A stretch of 64,000 nucleotides of DNA from Diospyros lotus (GCF_014633365.1 NC_068344.1:6461327-6525326), one strand, 5' to 3'; counted from the first letter of the stretch, positions 21,278-33,643 are shown. The notes: generated by a model not told the origin, from the sequence alone. Numbers and translations: made by a program.

Positions 21278-22579
21278 TGTCAGGGCCCGCTTCTGTATAT
21301 ACCCATTAGCATAGGAACATCCAAAAAAAAGTCCTTCCAAAATGGAATACAGAAATAGACATATCAAAAGACTCTCATGATATAAATTTGCTCACTTTTC
21401 ACATAAGCAACATTCATTCTTACATCATTTCTTAAGGCTTTAAAAGCCATACACTTTTCAAAAATATACAAGGGCGCTAATACGATACAAAAGAAATAAC
21501 CTTCTACATTGGCCCTCCACACAAGTCCCAAATCTTTAGGCTAGGGGAGATCTCTATACACGTCTGAATTTAACCTTGAGCTCTACTAAACTCGCTTTCT
21601 ACCATGGTTTTGCACTTACCTGGAATGACAAAACAAGTAAGTGAGCCGCAAGGCTCAACAAGCATATATATAGCAAGAGGAATAAAGATAAGGTAGATCT
21701 ATGAAGGCATGCATAATATAAGAATCAACGAAAGATTACTACCCGATATTTAGAGACAAAACTTTTGATCGTGCCTTCTTCATCAATAAAACCTCAATAA
21801 TTGATTTTTCTTTGCTTAACAATAAGGCACACATTTAACTCATAGAGTAACATTCGCACAATTCACATAATGGCATAATACCCTTTCTTCCGTACATGAC
21901 CCATAGCACAAGAAGTCACATAGCACATATACAAAGGAGTTCAGACGAGTCGCCTTGATAGGATATCTCTTTTTCTTTCTTTATTTATTTTCTTTTCTTT
22001 GCGGACGAGCTGCCTTTTTTTTTTTTATCATGGCATGCCTTTGGGATATCCACTTATTTTCAATCCATGCAAAATAATAGGTGCGTTAAGGTAATATATA
22101 TATATACATATACACATATATATGCATACACATTCAAGCATTTTAACATACTCCGCAAAAACATACTTATACTCGCCCACTAATATTTTGGCCACATCAC
22201 ATCATTTTCTTGCATATGACTTCATTCAAATTGGGATATATATATATATCTTGACTTCTTTTAACACCATATAATGAAAGAAGATTAGGTTTTGAAATAC
22301 ACGAATTATGTTTCGAAATACACAGATTATGTTTCAAAATTAAAGTTTCTATTTTTAGCTATTTCAAAATTTTTAGCTTGAACAGTTAACCAAACTCACC
22401 CGAAACTGAAAACTCATGAACGACCAACACCCAAAACACCCACAAACAAAACCCTAACCCCCAAGTTGCCTTCCTTGAATAAAAGATGGGGGAAACGAGC
22501 CCCATAGAGACCAAAACAAGACTCAATGACACATTTTAAGGAAAATCACAAGATTTGAGAAGAAACAAGGAACTAATAC
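21278..22579 (-). repeat. Chromovirus-type LTR fragment, left half
   Basis: On the + strand it starts TGTCAGGGCCCGC, the reverse complement of an LTR 3' end. It contains the reverse complement of the 'ggctcac...gtcattccaggtaag' leader block seen in other LTRs here (about 21617-21657). It is split at AATAC by the minus-strand chromovirus and resumes at 40743. The identical tip TGTCAGGGCCCGCTTC occurs again at 57212. Confidence 0.6.
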
Positions 22580-22894
22580 TGTAAGCACCCTCGCCTGGAT
22601 ATCCCAACCAACCAGTCTATCCAAACGAAAGCGGTTACATAGAGGAAAGAGAAATAGATATAAGACAAAAATACCCTGGCATGCATACATACGAAAAATA
22701 CAACAGTGGAAGCAAAACAATACACATGCACGCCTACAAGTACCCTGCTGGAACAGTGGCCAAGGAGTATATAAAAATATACAGACACCTGTGCCAACAA
22801 ATAAAAGATACAAGGAACAACCGGGCACAGTCAAAAATGAGAGTCAGAACTCCTAACAAAATATCAGAGAAGATGGGGGCAGCTAACTATACAC

Positions 22895-24522
22895 TGATAA
22901 GGGTCAATATTTCCTATATCCTAATGAATTATATCCCTATTTTAGCTTTATAATTATGCTTAAAATAAATAATTATTTGCATTATATATTATTACAGGAT
23001 GAAGCAAGAAAGCTGTCTTCTACAATTAATTAGGGGCATAAATCGAAGACGTTGGATTACCCATTATTGTTGCTCAAAATCATGGGCCAACTATGGAGTC
23101 TAGAGGATGTTTCATGTGCACTTGGCCCAACAATCAAATAGAATCCAACATAAGACAAGCCCAAGCCCAAGCTCAAGCCCAACACAAGGAAGGCCCAAGC
23201 TCAAGCCCAACACAAAGAAGGCCCAAAGCCCAAAAACATGAAAAGCCCAAGTCCCACAAATAGGATGACATCATGGGATATGATGACATCATCGCTTACA
23301 TCATGGGATAGGATGACATCATCGCTTACATCATGGGATAAGATGACATCATTGCTTACATCATGGTTAAAATGACATCATTGCTTACATCATCAATTAG
23401 ATATTTTGTATTATTAAATTATATAATTAAGTGGTTTCCATTACATCTTTTAGCCTATAAATAGAGCACTTAGGTGCACTTGTAAGGGAGGATTATTCTT
23501 GAATAAAATTTTAGTTGTTTTAATTGCTCTTGTTCTTTTTTTATTTTCTCTTGCAAATCTTACTTCTTCTTTTTCTTATTTAAATTCTTATGTCATTTAT
23601 TGTTACTTTATTATCCACCGCCTAAATGGTCGGTTAATTTCTGCCTTTAAATTCTTGCAATTTCAATTATTATCTTTCAATTATATACCGCCTATATGGT
23701 CGGTCAAAATAGTCTTTCAATTATTGTCTTTAAATTATATACCGCCTATATGGTCGGTTAAAAAATAGTCTTTTAAATATTGTCTTTTAATTCCCATCAT
23801 TTAAATTCCTGCCAATTTATTTTAAAAATGGAAATGAGTAGCTAAATCTAATATTGGGTTAAGGCGAGGACAGTGTCCAATGTTCTTGAATCTCAAGATA
23901 AGCCAAACCTCGATGAATGCAAGATTTATCTGAGTTAAACTCGAGTTGAGTGTATAAATGATTTTGTGAGTTTGGATTGGGTCATCATCCTAACTTAGAA
24001 CTCTCATGCCATGTATGAAAGTTGCTAGAATTGGAGATGAGATATACCCAAGCTCAGACGATCAAATCATAGTCTCTAGTATAATAAAATTTACAGTGAT
24101 ATCTTAACCCAGAACCATCATATCATGTATGAGGGTTACTTAGCTAAGAATCATTCGTATCTTGAATTATAACTACGAAACGATCCTCTGTTTATTTCAG
24201 ATTAATATTGCTGTTTAAATTACTATAAGAGATTTATAAGGCATTGGTTCTGAACTCGCCTCAACCCAAGACCTTTTTAATATTCAAAAAAAAAACCTTT
24301 TCACAATCAGGAAAACTTAGCTCTCTTTGGATAAATCAACCCGAATGAACCATTCTTTTGTTAAATAAACCTCCCAGTGAATCGACCCGGACTTGTCCGG
24401 AATTTATATTTGTGCTACAACTACACTCACACACTGGTGAGTTTAAACCTCCTCACCATTTCAACACTGAACATCCAAAACTGATTAACGCTATTTAAAT
24501 TGTAGGGTGAGGAGTGCAGCCA
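22895..24522 (+). repeat. Solo Athila/Tat-like LTR, duplication TACAC
   Basis: 1628 bp from TGATAAGGG to GTGCAGCCA, flanked by TACAC at 22890-22894 and 24523-24527. The equivalent LTR at 38582-40737 reads straight through at this point ('gctaactgtacaccctaccg'). It is collinear with the LTR at 3764-5371 and shares its TATA box (CTATAAATAG, 23455-23464) and arrays. Confidence 0.95.
23255..23398 (+). repeat. U3 array of about 29 bp 'gatgacatcatcgcttacatcatggga' units (4-5 copies)
   Basis: These are consecutive near-identical units upstream of the TATA box at 23455. The related LTR at 3764-5371 has only two units. TGACATCA cores recur in each. Confidence 0.85.
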
Positions 24523-26492
24523 TACACCCTACCGACACGGCTGGCTGCTAGGTGGCGCGGTCCTCGCCCTCGACTTTTTCTTTACCCTTACCTGGAATGA
24601 TGGAAAGCAAGGTGAGTCGCAAGACTCAGCAAGTTTATATGAAAAGGAAGGCTATAAATGAAACAGAAGAGGAGATCACCCCAAATATAAACCCACATGT
24701 ACACACAAGCCATGTGACGCAACAACGCAACAATGTCGCATAATAAAAACACGTACCGATCCTTGGGGCCCACATAAAACACCTGGCACCCAAGTCCCCT
24801 ACCAACCTGCCGCTGCCCTGAAAGGTAACATAGATCTCCAACAAACCTGTGCGCACTGTCCTGGGTCGGTACTCCCGTCACCCGTCCATGTTGGTACTCC
24901 CGACACCCGAGCCATAGGCTCCCTCGTAACGGTACTCCCATCCGAGAACTATATACGACCAGTAGCCATGCAATGCACATAAAATGCAATGGCGTAGTGA
25001 GCATCAACGTGATACAAGGGCGCCCATACATCCAGGTATCAGGCCATGCTCCGCCCATATAGTAAATCACACGCGATGCATATGCCCATGCTGGATGCAG
25101 CATAACCAAACTAGAATGTCCGTGACCAAGCATAACCAAATCATGATAAACCCAACATGCAGCCCGTACCCATGTGCATACCAAACCATGCAACAAGAAT
25201 AAAACATAACCAAGCATGCTATAATCACATAACGGCAGGGCTAGTTAGCAGTGCCTGGCACCGGTTAGCAGTCAGTGACTAGAAGAGACCAGCCGACGGC
25301 CTAAGATAAACCGTACAACAGTCACACCATCACCGAACAGCTAATCCTTGCCCCTACTGCCCAACCGCTCTAGCCTATAAACAATCAAAAGCTATAATAA
25401 TACCCGAACAGCTAAGAACCTAGCCCCAGGTGAGTACGACATCATTCCCATAGGCTTGGGGGTGGTACAAAACCCCCGTAGGCAACCAACAAATAAAACC
25501 CTCGAGACCAGTTTAATAAATTAAATTTTAAAACAAGCCATTTAAAATTCCATAATTTATTAACAGCCGAAACCAATGAAGGGAGGTCAAATAAATTGAC
25601 AACGAAAGAATCAACGATGAGGGTATAAAGAACTTGCCTTTCCAAAGATAGCCTTAGGCTCGTTTTGACCAAACGCGGTAAAATTATACAAACTGCAAAA
25701 TCCCAATTATTCGCCAAAATTAATAAAATTAGGCTCTAAACAAAATTTCGACCATACCGAATATTAATTACTAGCTTGCCTACATACCTGGAAAATTAAA
25801 TTGCTGATTAAACTTGACTTAATCCAATTTTCAGCCCTAAATTAATCCAAATTTCCCAGCTCGCGCTCGCTAAAATTTCTCCAAAATTGGCTGCTGTTCA
25901 TATGCAAGAAGAATGCCTGAAATCGGGCTTAAATTAGCCAAAAAACGAGTGGAGTGAGGGGCGCCATGTGGCAGCGCTGGAGCGGCCGCTGGAGGCCACT
26001 GCCTCTAACCGAAATGACGTCGTTTCGGACGTCCAGTGGCTGAAATAAATCAGCCAAAAATCCCTGCCTCGTGCACACACACTTGCGGATTCGAACCCGC
26101 GACCTCGCCATTGCCCGTCTCGCCCGTGAACCGCCCACGCCCACGCTCGCCTTCACCCTATATAGAGCAACCATTAAATTTAAAGGAGATTTCGGACCCT
26201 TTTCCAAAATCGCGCCAGCCACCCCTAACTTTCATTAATCACACAATCACCCCCTATAATATTTACACTAACGCCCGGAACTTCTAACCAATCACACATT
26301 TTAATTTATTTTAATTTTTTTCTTATTCCAGAATATTCCTAAAATAATTAATCAATTACCTTAATTTCTTATTTCCTTAAAATCACATAATTTATTTTTA
26401 TTTAATAACAACAAGTTATTTTAATATTTCTTTTAAATTAATTTACCCCGATAATAATAATTAAATTAATTTATGATTTACGGGGCGTTACA

Positions 26493-26510
26493 AATCCTCC
26501 CCCTCTTAAA
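26493..26510 (-). other. Polypurine tract of the minus-strand chromovirus
   Basis: Read on the minus strand: 'aagagggggaggattt' directly before the LTR start TGTAACGCCCC. It is preceded by the conserved 'gaatttcggggacgaaattc' block of chromovirus 3' ends. Confidence 0.9.
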
Positions 26511-26568
26511 AGAATTTCGTCCCCGAAATTCGTACCTGGCTAGGCAAATAACTAAGGGTGAAGTCGCC

Positions 26569-27275
26569 TCATATCTCCTCCTCTAGCTCCCAAGTAGCCT
26601 CCTCAGGGGTATGCCGCTGCCACTGGACCTTCACATAGGGAATCGTACAGTTGCGGATCACTTTCTCTTTCCGATCTACGATGCTAGCAGGCAACTCGAT
26701 GTATGACGCGTCTTCTTACACCACGAGTGGGTGATAATCAATAACATGCCTGGGATTTGCTACGTACTTGCAAAACATAGAAACATGAAAAACATCATGT
26801 ACGTGGGCTAACTGAGGGGGTAAAGCTAACCGATAAGCCAACGATCCAACCCACTCCAATATCTCGAACGGTCCCACATAGTGAGGACTCAACTTTCCAG
26901 ATACTCCAAAGCGTCGAACACCCCTCATCGGCATAACTCGAAGGAAAACATGATCACCCACATCAAACTCCAAGTCCTGGTGTCGTCTGTCAGCATAACT
27001 CTTCTGACGGTCTTGAGCTACCTTCATCCTAGCCCGAATCAATTGGATCTTCTCTGACGTCTGCTCTACCAACTTCGGTCCAAGCAATGCTCGCTCCCGA
27101 ATCTCGGTCCAGCAAAGTGGTGATCTACACGGCCGCCCGTACAACGCCTCAAATGGTGCCATCCCAATATTGGCCTGGAAGCTATTATTGTAGGCAAACT
27201 CCACTAGCGACAAATGATCATCCCATCTCCCATAGAAATCCAGTACACAAGCGCGGAGCATATCTTCCAAAGGGG
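26569..27275 (-). pseudogene. pol: Chromovirus integrase C-terminal part with chromodomain, 5' truncated
   Basis: Begins abruptly at a fusion with Athila RT. It continues MEDMLRACVLDFYGRWDDHL (after the catalytic Glu region), YVGPFEILEWVG and HDVFHVSMFCKYVA. The frame shifts near 26715 into a chromodomain-like tail (IPYVKVQWQRHTPEEATWE) that ends with TGA at 26569-26571. It is the closest relative in this window of the integrase at 17480-18738. The zinc finger of the same element is at 34988-35100, so the segment in between is lost. Confidence 0.85.
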
Positions 27276-27888
27276 CAGGTGAAGGTGGTCTTTTCCTGAT
27301 CCTCCGGTGCTATGCAAATCTGAAAATATCCAGAGAAACCATCATGAAAACAATAGTGTGACTTACCTGCCAGCTGCTCCAACATTTGGTCAATAAATGG
27401 GAGAGGGAAGTGATCCTTCTTCGTGGCGAGGTTAAGTCTCCTGTAATCAATGCACATTCTCCAACTATTTTGTACTCGCATCGGAACAAGCTCATTCCTC
27501 TCATTAGGCACCACTGTGATGCCCGTCTTCTTGGGAACTACCTACACTGGACTCACCCACTGGCTATCAGAGATAGGATAAATGATACCAACTGAGAGTA
27601 GTTTACTTACCTCTTTCTTTACCACATCCAGGATGGTAGGGTTGAGTCTCCTTTGGGGCTGTCTCACAGGTTTAGCTCCTTCCTCTAGATGAATCCTATG
27701 CATGCATATGGAAGGGCTAATCCCAGGTATGTTTGCCAATGTCCAACCTATGGCCTACTTGTTCCTCTTCAGCACATCCAATAACCTTTTCTCTTGGTCA
27801 GGCTGCAAGTTATTGGCGATGATGACTGGCAGCTTCTCGCCATCCTCCAAGAAGGCATACTTGAGATGCTCGGGCAAAGGCTTGCACT
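27276..27888 (-). pseudogene. pol: Athila reverse transcriptase N-terminal half, truncated by deletion
   Basis: Recognised by EEGAKPVRQPQRRLNP, CIDYRRLNLATKKDHFPLPF, IDQMLEQLAGK and FSGYFQICIAPEDQEKTTFTCPFG. This is the Athila/Tat version of RT rather than the chromovirus one. It ends within FTCPFG, before the YVDD catalytic box, where the frame runs into chromovirus integrase. At least one frameshift or stop lies near 27540. Upstream, its linker to the protease is split by the solo LTR at 27894-30314. Confidence 0.85.
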
Positions 27889-27893
27889 CAAGG

Positions 27894-30314
27894 TGTAATA
27901 CCCGGTATTAAATAATAAGAGAATTTTTGAAGATATGGGTCAAAATGATATTTAGCAAAGTTTCAGGCCTAAGTGCAACATTCAAAACTTAAACGAAAGA
28001 CGAATGACTAGGATAAGATGAGCCAATTGAGGAGAAATGGCACAATTGGGCAATATTTGCTAAAAATCAAGAGATCTCGAAGGGTTGAAGTCAAAAGCAC
28101 GCAATTAGGAGAGTTCGGGCAAAAGTGCAGATTTTGCAAAATATCAGTGGGAGGTTGAATCGATGAATTTTTTAGAAATTCCAAAAGGAAATGGAAAATA
28201 TAGAGCTTGAGGGTCATTGTGGTATATTTAGAAAGATCAGGGACTCAAAGGAAAGGGCTGAAATGTCAAATGAAGAAAATAGGGGGTGAAAATGCAATTT
28301 TGTAAAACTTGCATAGTGGGAACGCGACCACCGCACATGGCCGCCGGCAGCCGCCTCTGGAGGCGTCAGGAAGGTCGCCTGAAGGGTGCTAGGGTAGCTT
28401 CAGGTGATGATGAAGCTGCTAAGGCTTTCCATTGGCCGGAAATGGCCTTGATGCGATCGGATTTAATGGCGGAAGTGACTGCCAATTCGGCCAAAATTTT
28501 TAAGGTCCAAATCTCATGATTTAGGGCTATTTGATCGATTTAGAAGCTAGATTTGGGGATAAGGAGATAAGATCAAGCAAGATTTGGTGGGTTTTGGCGT
28601 CAAAAACGGGTATAAATAGCCAACCAAGGCCGAGGGTTTCAAAAAGAATCGAGAGAAATTCAGGGCGTTTGGGCTTGAATCGAGGCACAAGGATAAGGGG
28701 GTTTTGTTCTTAGTGTTCTAAGGATTGATTCTGGAAAATTTGGGAGCGTTTGGTATAGATTTGGAGGGGTTTTGGAAGCTTGGCCGGAAAATCGAACCGC
28801 CGCCGCCGCGACCTGCAACTGGGTTTTAAACCCACCTCCAGCCACTTTTTCCAACGATTGAAGGTTCCATTGGGGTCGCCTTGAAGAGCTCTACAAGCCC
28901 CTATAAGAAGTTAGGGCATTAGACGTCGCCGGAATCGGGGAAGACGATCGGAGAAGACAACTAGACGGCGACGCGTGGCTCCCACTCGCAGGACCTCTGG
29001 GTGGCGCGTGAGGGAGCGTGAGGTAGGGTTTTTGTGTGTTTTTAATTTCAGAATTTAGGTAGAAATATTTTAGGAATTATCATGGAAGAATATTTTGTAA
29101 AAATTGATGTTTGGTATTTTTAATGAATTTCCGAAGGTATAGATGCTTGAAAAATAAATAAAAATAGAAAAAATTGTGAAAAAATAGAAACGTCGATTCC
29201 AAAGGTCTTAAATGGTGAAATAGGAGTTAATTGGGTCGTTGGAAGAAGGATTACGCGATTTTTAAGGAGTGGCACGTTTTTCGAGGCAAAATCCAGACTT
29301 TTTCGAATTGAGGTGAGTGGTTTGATTCTAGCTTTACCTTGCTTGAAAATGTTTTTTTAAGTGCGTTTGGTGAGTTCTAGTGAGCAATTATACCCTCCTA
29401 GACTTAACTTATATTACAAGGTTTTTGCTTATGGTCGTTGTGTCGACATTCGCTACATTGCATTAACTGATTTACTTTAAAATGTTAGTGCATGGTGTAT
29501 GAATTTTCATATCATTTGGGGTCTAGTTTCATTACATCGTTGGGTTCATATGGGGCAGGATGGGGTCTTCTTGGGAATGGGACATGGTTAGTCCTGGTGA
29601 TCGGGTGACACGGTAGGGCATCCGGGACTGGTAACCGAGTGACACGGTAGGGCACCCGGGGATTAAGTATGTCAGGGAAATTTCTCAAGTTTGACGTGTC
29701 ATGCATGTTGTCGTTTAGTATGCCATGCTCATGTGTCTCTCATGCATTATATAATCTGTTTCATGCCTTCACTTAGATGTTTCATCATCTAACCTGGGTT
29801 ATTCCCCTAGAACATTCAACGTTCCAGTTAGGGACAGCTGCGAGGTCAAGGACGAGGCCGGAGAGTCAATGGTGTTTATGTGATAGTCATTGTATCATTT
29901 GATAGCATAGGAACTTATTTGCTCTATGTATGAACAATCGTACGTTGATGTTGTAAACATTTAGTAACGATGTTATATGTATGTTGGTAGGGAACATCTT
30001 GTGTAACACGTGGCAGGCCACGTTATTTTGATGGTTAAGTATTCCGCTGTATTTGAAATGTTTCGTTCAGTTGTGATGATGCTAATGTTAACTAAACGAG
30101 TAAGACTGGAACTCTCGGGGTATATATCTGCATGTGGAGATTGTTCTTGAGATCACCGCGGGTGTCGGCTGTAGTTTTGCGACGAGTGTTTTCATCTGCA
30201 TGTGAAGATTGTGCTCATAGGCGCCGCGAGTAACAGACTTGGAGAAAAGAAAAAAAAAAAAGAAACCCCGAGAATTTCCTTATAGTGACACGCTGTATAG
30301 GGCAGGGTGTTACA
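27894..30314 (+). repeat. Solo Ty3/gypsy LTR in the Athila protease-RT linker, duplication CAAGG
   Basis: 2421 bp from TGTAATACCC to CAGGGTGTTACA with perfect CAAGG at 27889-27893 and 30315-30319. The Athila frame continues across the site. It contains two small duplications: a block with 'gggtgacacggtagggcaYcc' at about 29600-29662, and one with 'atctgcatgtgRagattgt' at about 30125 and 30193. No coding region is supported. Confidence 0.95.
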
Positions 30315-31017
30315 CAAGGGATGGTGGCTGCTGCAATGAAGGGACTAACCTGCTTGCCTTTATCTCAAGGGTACTGTCTACCTGTTCAACATGGTTAGTA
30401 GAAACACTATCCTCCCCATGAGAAGTATAAGAATCAGATTGTGCATGCTCAATTTGAATATCAGAATCATGATTCTGTAGAAATGCAGCAATCTCAGAAC
30501 ATGCATCACATGGATCACTCTCATTACTACAATCAGGACAGATGAAGGAATCTGGAAGGTCATGAATAGTGGGGAATGCATCAATCAAATCACAAGACTT
30601 AGTGCATGCTTCATCAACCAACAATTGAATCAAGTTAACTTGCAAAGTGGAATGATCTTCAGGGGGACATTTCATGGCATCAAGTATGTTAAAATGAATG
30701 GTGCTACCAGCAAATTCCATGGAAAGTGTACCCTTATGCACATTGATGATAGTCCTTGCAGTTTTTAAAAATGGCCTACCTAATATAAGAGGTGCATGCT
30801 CATGCAAATTGTCATCTTCCATATTTAAAACATAAAAATCAACAGGGAAGATACAATCCTTAACCTTAACCAGGACATCCTCCAAGACTCCAGATGGGTA
30901 GGCTGTGCTTCTATTAGCTAGCTGGACAATCACTCCTGTTGGCTTCAAAGGACCACACTGCAATGAAGCATAGATAGAGTTAGGCATGACATTAATGGAT
31001 GCACCTAAATCTAGCAA
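30315..31017 (-). pseudogene. Athila aspartic protease
   Basis: Retropepsin of the Athila type. The active site is MLDLGASINVMP (DLGAS), followed by NMEDDNLHEHAPLILGRPFL and TARTIINVHKGTLSMEF. It then has an acidic, cysteine-bearing linker to RT that is cut by the solo LTR at its C-terminal end. An open frame of 235 codons makes this one of the best-preserved coding segments in the window. Confidence 0.85.
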
Positions 31018-33013
31018 AGCACATGTCTCCTATAGTGCAAGGAATGGGAAACGTCCCTGGATCTTTGCACTTCCTTGGCATGGCAGGTTGTATGAGAGCT
31101 GAAACATTCCTCCCAAGGTTGACCTTCTCATTCCCCTTAAGATTCCTCTTGTGCGTACACAATTCCTTGAGAAATTTTGCATACTTGGGAATCTGCCTAA
31201 TGGCTTCAAGGAGAGGGATGTTGACTTCAACTTTCTGGAATGTTTCCAGAATCTCTTTATCTAATTCAGCTTCTGCTCTTTTCTTGTTTTGTGTTGCTCG
31301 ATGTGGGAATGGCAGGGGCTGGTTGTTGGAAGACTCTCCTTGTTCTTGATAGCTGGAGTTGGGCTGCTTGGCTTCTTGGACTGAGGAGGGTTGCTGCTCA
31401 TTGCTACCCTCTACATGCTGCTTCATGTTTGATGATGGTGGAGGGGTTGGGATGATCACTTCTTTCCCACTTCGAAGCATGATGGCACTAACATTACCCC
31501 TCGGATTGGCAACTGGTTGTGAAGGAAGCTGCCCCAAACCTTGACTCCTTAGCTCATTGATGTTTGTGGCTAGCTGGCCTATTTGGGTCTCCAAATTCTA
31601 AATAATAGTCTCTGTTCTCTGTTGGAATTGGAGTGTGTTGGCTGCTAGTTGCTTGATAAGATCATCCAAGCTAGGTTCTGACTTGGGTAATGGTGGTGCT
31701 TGTTGCATGGTTGCTGGAACTTGGATCTTGAGGATGATTTAATCTTTGTGGCTACTGAAATTGATGCTGCTGCAAGTTGTGATTCTGGTATGGATGCTGC
31801 TGGAATGACTGGTTTGAAGACCCGCCATATCTGAAATTTGGGTGATCCCTCCATCCAGGATTATATGTGGCTGAGTATGGATCATACTTATGTTGTGGCT
31901 GCTGCTGGAAAGGTTGATTGTGCTACTGGAATGGTCCACCAGGGAAGATGCCAGCAACAGATTCAGTGTTCTCTTGTAGTTGGGGACATTGGTCTGTGGG
32001 GTGAGAGGGTAGGAAACATATTCCACACAACTACTGCTGTGGTTGTTTCCTCTCCAATGCTAACTGTCTAACCATGGAAGCCAACTCATCCAACTTGTTC
32101 TCTATTCTTTGCTGGTCCATAGTGGTAGCTACACTAACTTCATTGGTGGCCTTTTCAGGAGTGTTCATCCGAGTGCCGAACTGTTGCGCATTTTGGGCCA
32201 TCTTTGATATGAGCTCTTTGGCAGCAGCTGAGGTCTTTTCTGCCAGGGCTCCTCCACTTGCAGCATCTACCAAGTACATGTCCATTGGGAGTAAGCCTTC
32301 ATAAAGATATTGAACAAGGAGTTGGTCACTTATCTGGTGGTGTGGACAGCTTGAGCAGAGCTTCTTGAATCTCTCCCAGTACTCATGTAGAGTCTTACCA
32401 CTCATCTGCCTTATACCACAAATTTCCTTCCTTATTGATGCTGTTCTGGAGGCTGGGAAGAATTTTTCCAGAAGATCCGTTTCAATCCATCCCAGTTGGT
32501 AATGGCAGCTGGTGGCAGGTAATACAACCAGTCCTTGGCTGATCCATTAAGTGAGAATGGGAAGGCTCTCAGCTTGATTTGTTATTCATCAACCCCTTGC
32601 AGCCTCATGGTGGAGCATACCACATGAAACTCCTTCAGATGCTTGTGTGGATCTTCACCTGCAAGACCATGAAACTTAGGAAGCAAATGTATCAATCCAG
32701 ATTTCAGTTCAAAGTTTGCCTCCAATTGAGGATACTGAATACACAAAGGTTGATAATGCACATCAGGGGCAGCCAATTCTCTAATACTTTTGTTAGCATT
32801 ATTCCCATTATTCCTATTCTCATTGCCATTGTTTTCATTGGCGGCCATATTGATCAGTTTAGGTTGGAACTCAAACACAGTATCAGAAACAATGGGAAAG
32901 ACACTATTAGTCACTACCCTATCTTGGGATCTAAGTTCTCTTGCTTGTCGCCTAAGGGTTCTATCAATTTCTGGATCTAAATCAATTAGGCCACCCTTAG
33001 ATGATCTAGTCAT
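31018..33013 (-). pseudogene. gag: Athila gag, frameshifted
   Basis: The ATG at 33013 starts MTRSSKGGLIDLDPEIDRTL, the usual start of Athila gag. Later fragments are recognised: LLPKFHGLAGEDPHKHLKEF, ISDQLLVQYLYEGLLPMD, ENKLDELASMVRQLAL, a Gln/Asn-rich stretch (about 31740-32026), METQIGQLATNINELRSQG and NVSAIMLRSGKEV. It is split into at least four frames by indels and stops. Confidence 0.8.
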
Positions 33014-33239
33014 GCATTAAATATCAACAAGAACAAAAACAAAACAAAACACACAAGGAAAAATCACATAAACACACCAAGAAAACACAAAATGGCCCAA
33101 AAAGTGGTCTAAACGTTGGAATTTAGCCAAAAAATGCCCTCCTCACTGTATACCAGTGACTATTTCTTCCCACACCCCCATTCCTTTGGACACCAAAAAT
33201 CAGGGCATTCCATGATAGTCGTTGGCAGAGAACAATGCT

Positions 33240-33600
33240 GGTTGTGGCTGAAAACAGAAAACAGAAAAACCAAAAACAGAAAAGAAGAGAAGAACAAAGA
33301 AAACCAAAAAGGATGAACAAAGAAATAAAATAATAGAGAAACGAAAGAAGCAAACACAAAGAACAGAAAGAAAACCAAAAACAGAACAGCAAACACAAAG
33401 AACAGAACGAAAAAGACAGAAAACAGAAAACAAAGAAAACAGGAAATAGAAAAGAAGAGAACCGAAAAGAAAAACAGGAAGAATCAACAAAGAAACAAAA
33501 GGAAAGAGAAACCAACGAGCAAGACACAAAGAAGCAACAAAAGAAAGCAACAAAGAATGAAAGAGAATTAAAAAGAAAAAGAAAGACAAAAAACAAATCT
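33240..33600. repeat. Purine/A-rich low-complexity stretch in the Athila 5' UTR
   Basis: The + strand is a run of 'acagaaaac', 'aagaagagaa' and 'caaagaaac' words. The minus strand reads as Phe/Ser/Cys-rich ORFs of up to 157 codons, which are composition artefacts. Confidence 0.8.
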
Positions 33601-33624
33601 TGTTATGGCAGAAAAGATTGACGG

Positions 33625-33643
33625 TTCCCCGGCAACAGCGTCA
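33625..33643 (-). other. Athila primer-binding site
   Basis: Minus strand TGACGCTGTTGCCGGGGAA, close to the canonical TGGCGCCGTTGCCGGGGA motif of Athila elements. It lies five bases from the LTR end. Confidence 0.85.

Larger units (their letters stand above)
22580..26492 (-). repeat. 3' LTR of the minus-strand chromovirus (interrupted)
   Basis: Net length is about 2.28 kb after removing the solo LTR. The TATA box, read on the minus strand, is at about 26157-26166 (CTATATAGGG). The 209-residue ORF at 24588-25217 and its neighbours repeat in the other LTR and have no protein likeness, so they are not called. This LTR carries about 95 bp (about 25965-26060) that the 5' LTR lacks. Confidence 0.9.

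Noticed and set aside
22681..22953. 90-codon + strand ORF
   Set aside because: It crosses the solo LTR insertion point at 22895, so it cannot be an ancient gene. Its LTR counterpart at 38683 is also without likeness.
24588..25217. 209-codon minus-strand ORF
   Set aside because: It lies wholly in the chromovirus 3' LTR and is frameshifted in the sister LTR (38957-39586). It is Trp/Cys/His-rich with no domain, so it is a chance frame in non-coding LTR.
26085..26110. Possible tRNA gene from the GGTTCGAATCC-like B box
   Set aside because: No acceptor stem, anticodon arm or A box could be folded around it on either strand.
28286..28713. Two + strand ORFs (77 and 60 codons)
   Set aside because: They lie inside the solo LTR 27894-30314, with no domain and no second support.
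33123..33596. 157-, 129- and 78-codon Phe/Ser/Cys-rich minus-strand ORFs
   Set aside because: Three overlapping frames all stay open because the strand is pyrimidine-rich with few stops. The place is the Athila 5' UTR, so this is a composition artefact.
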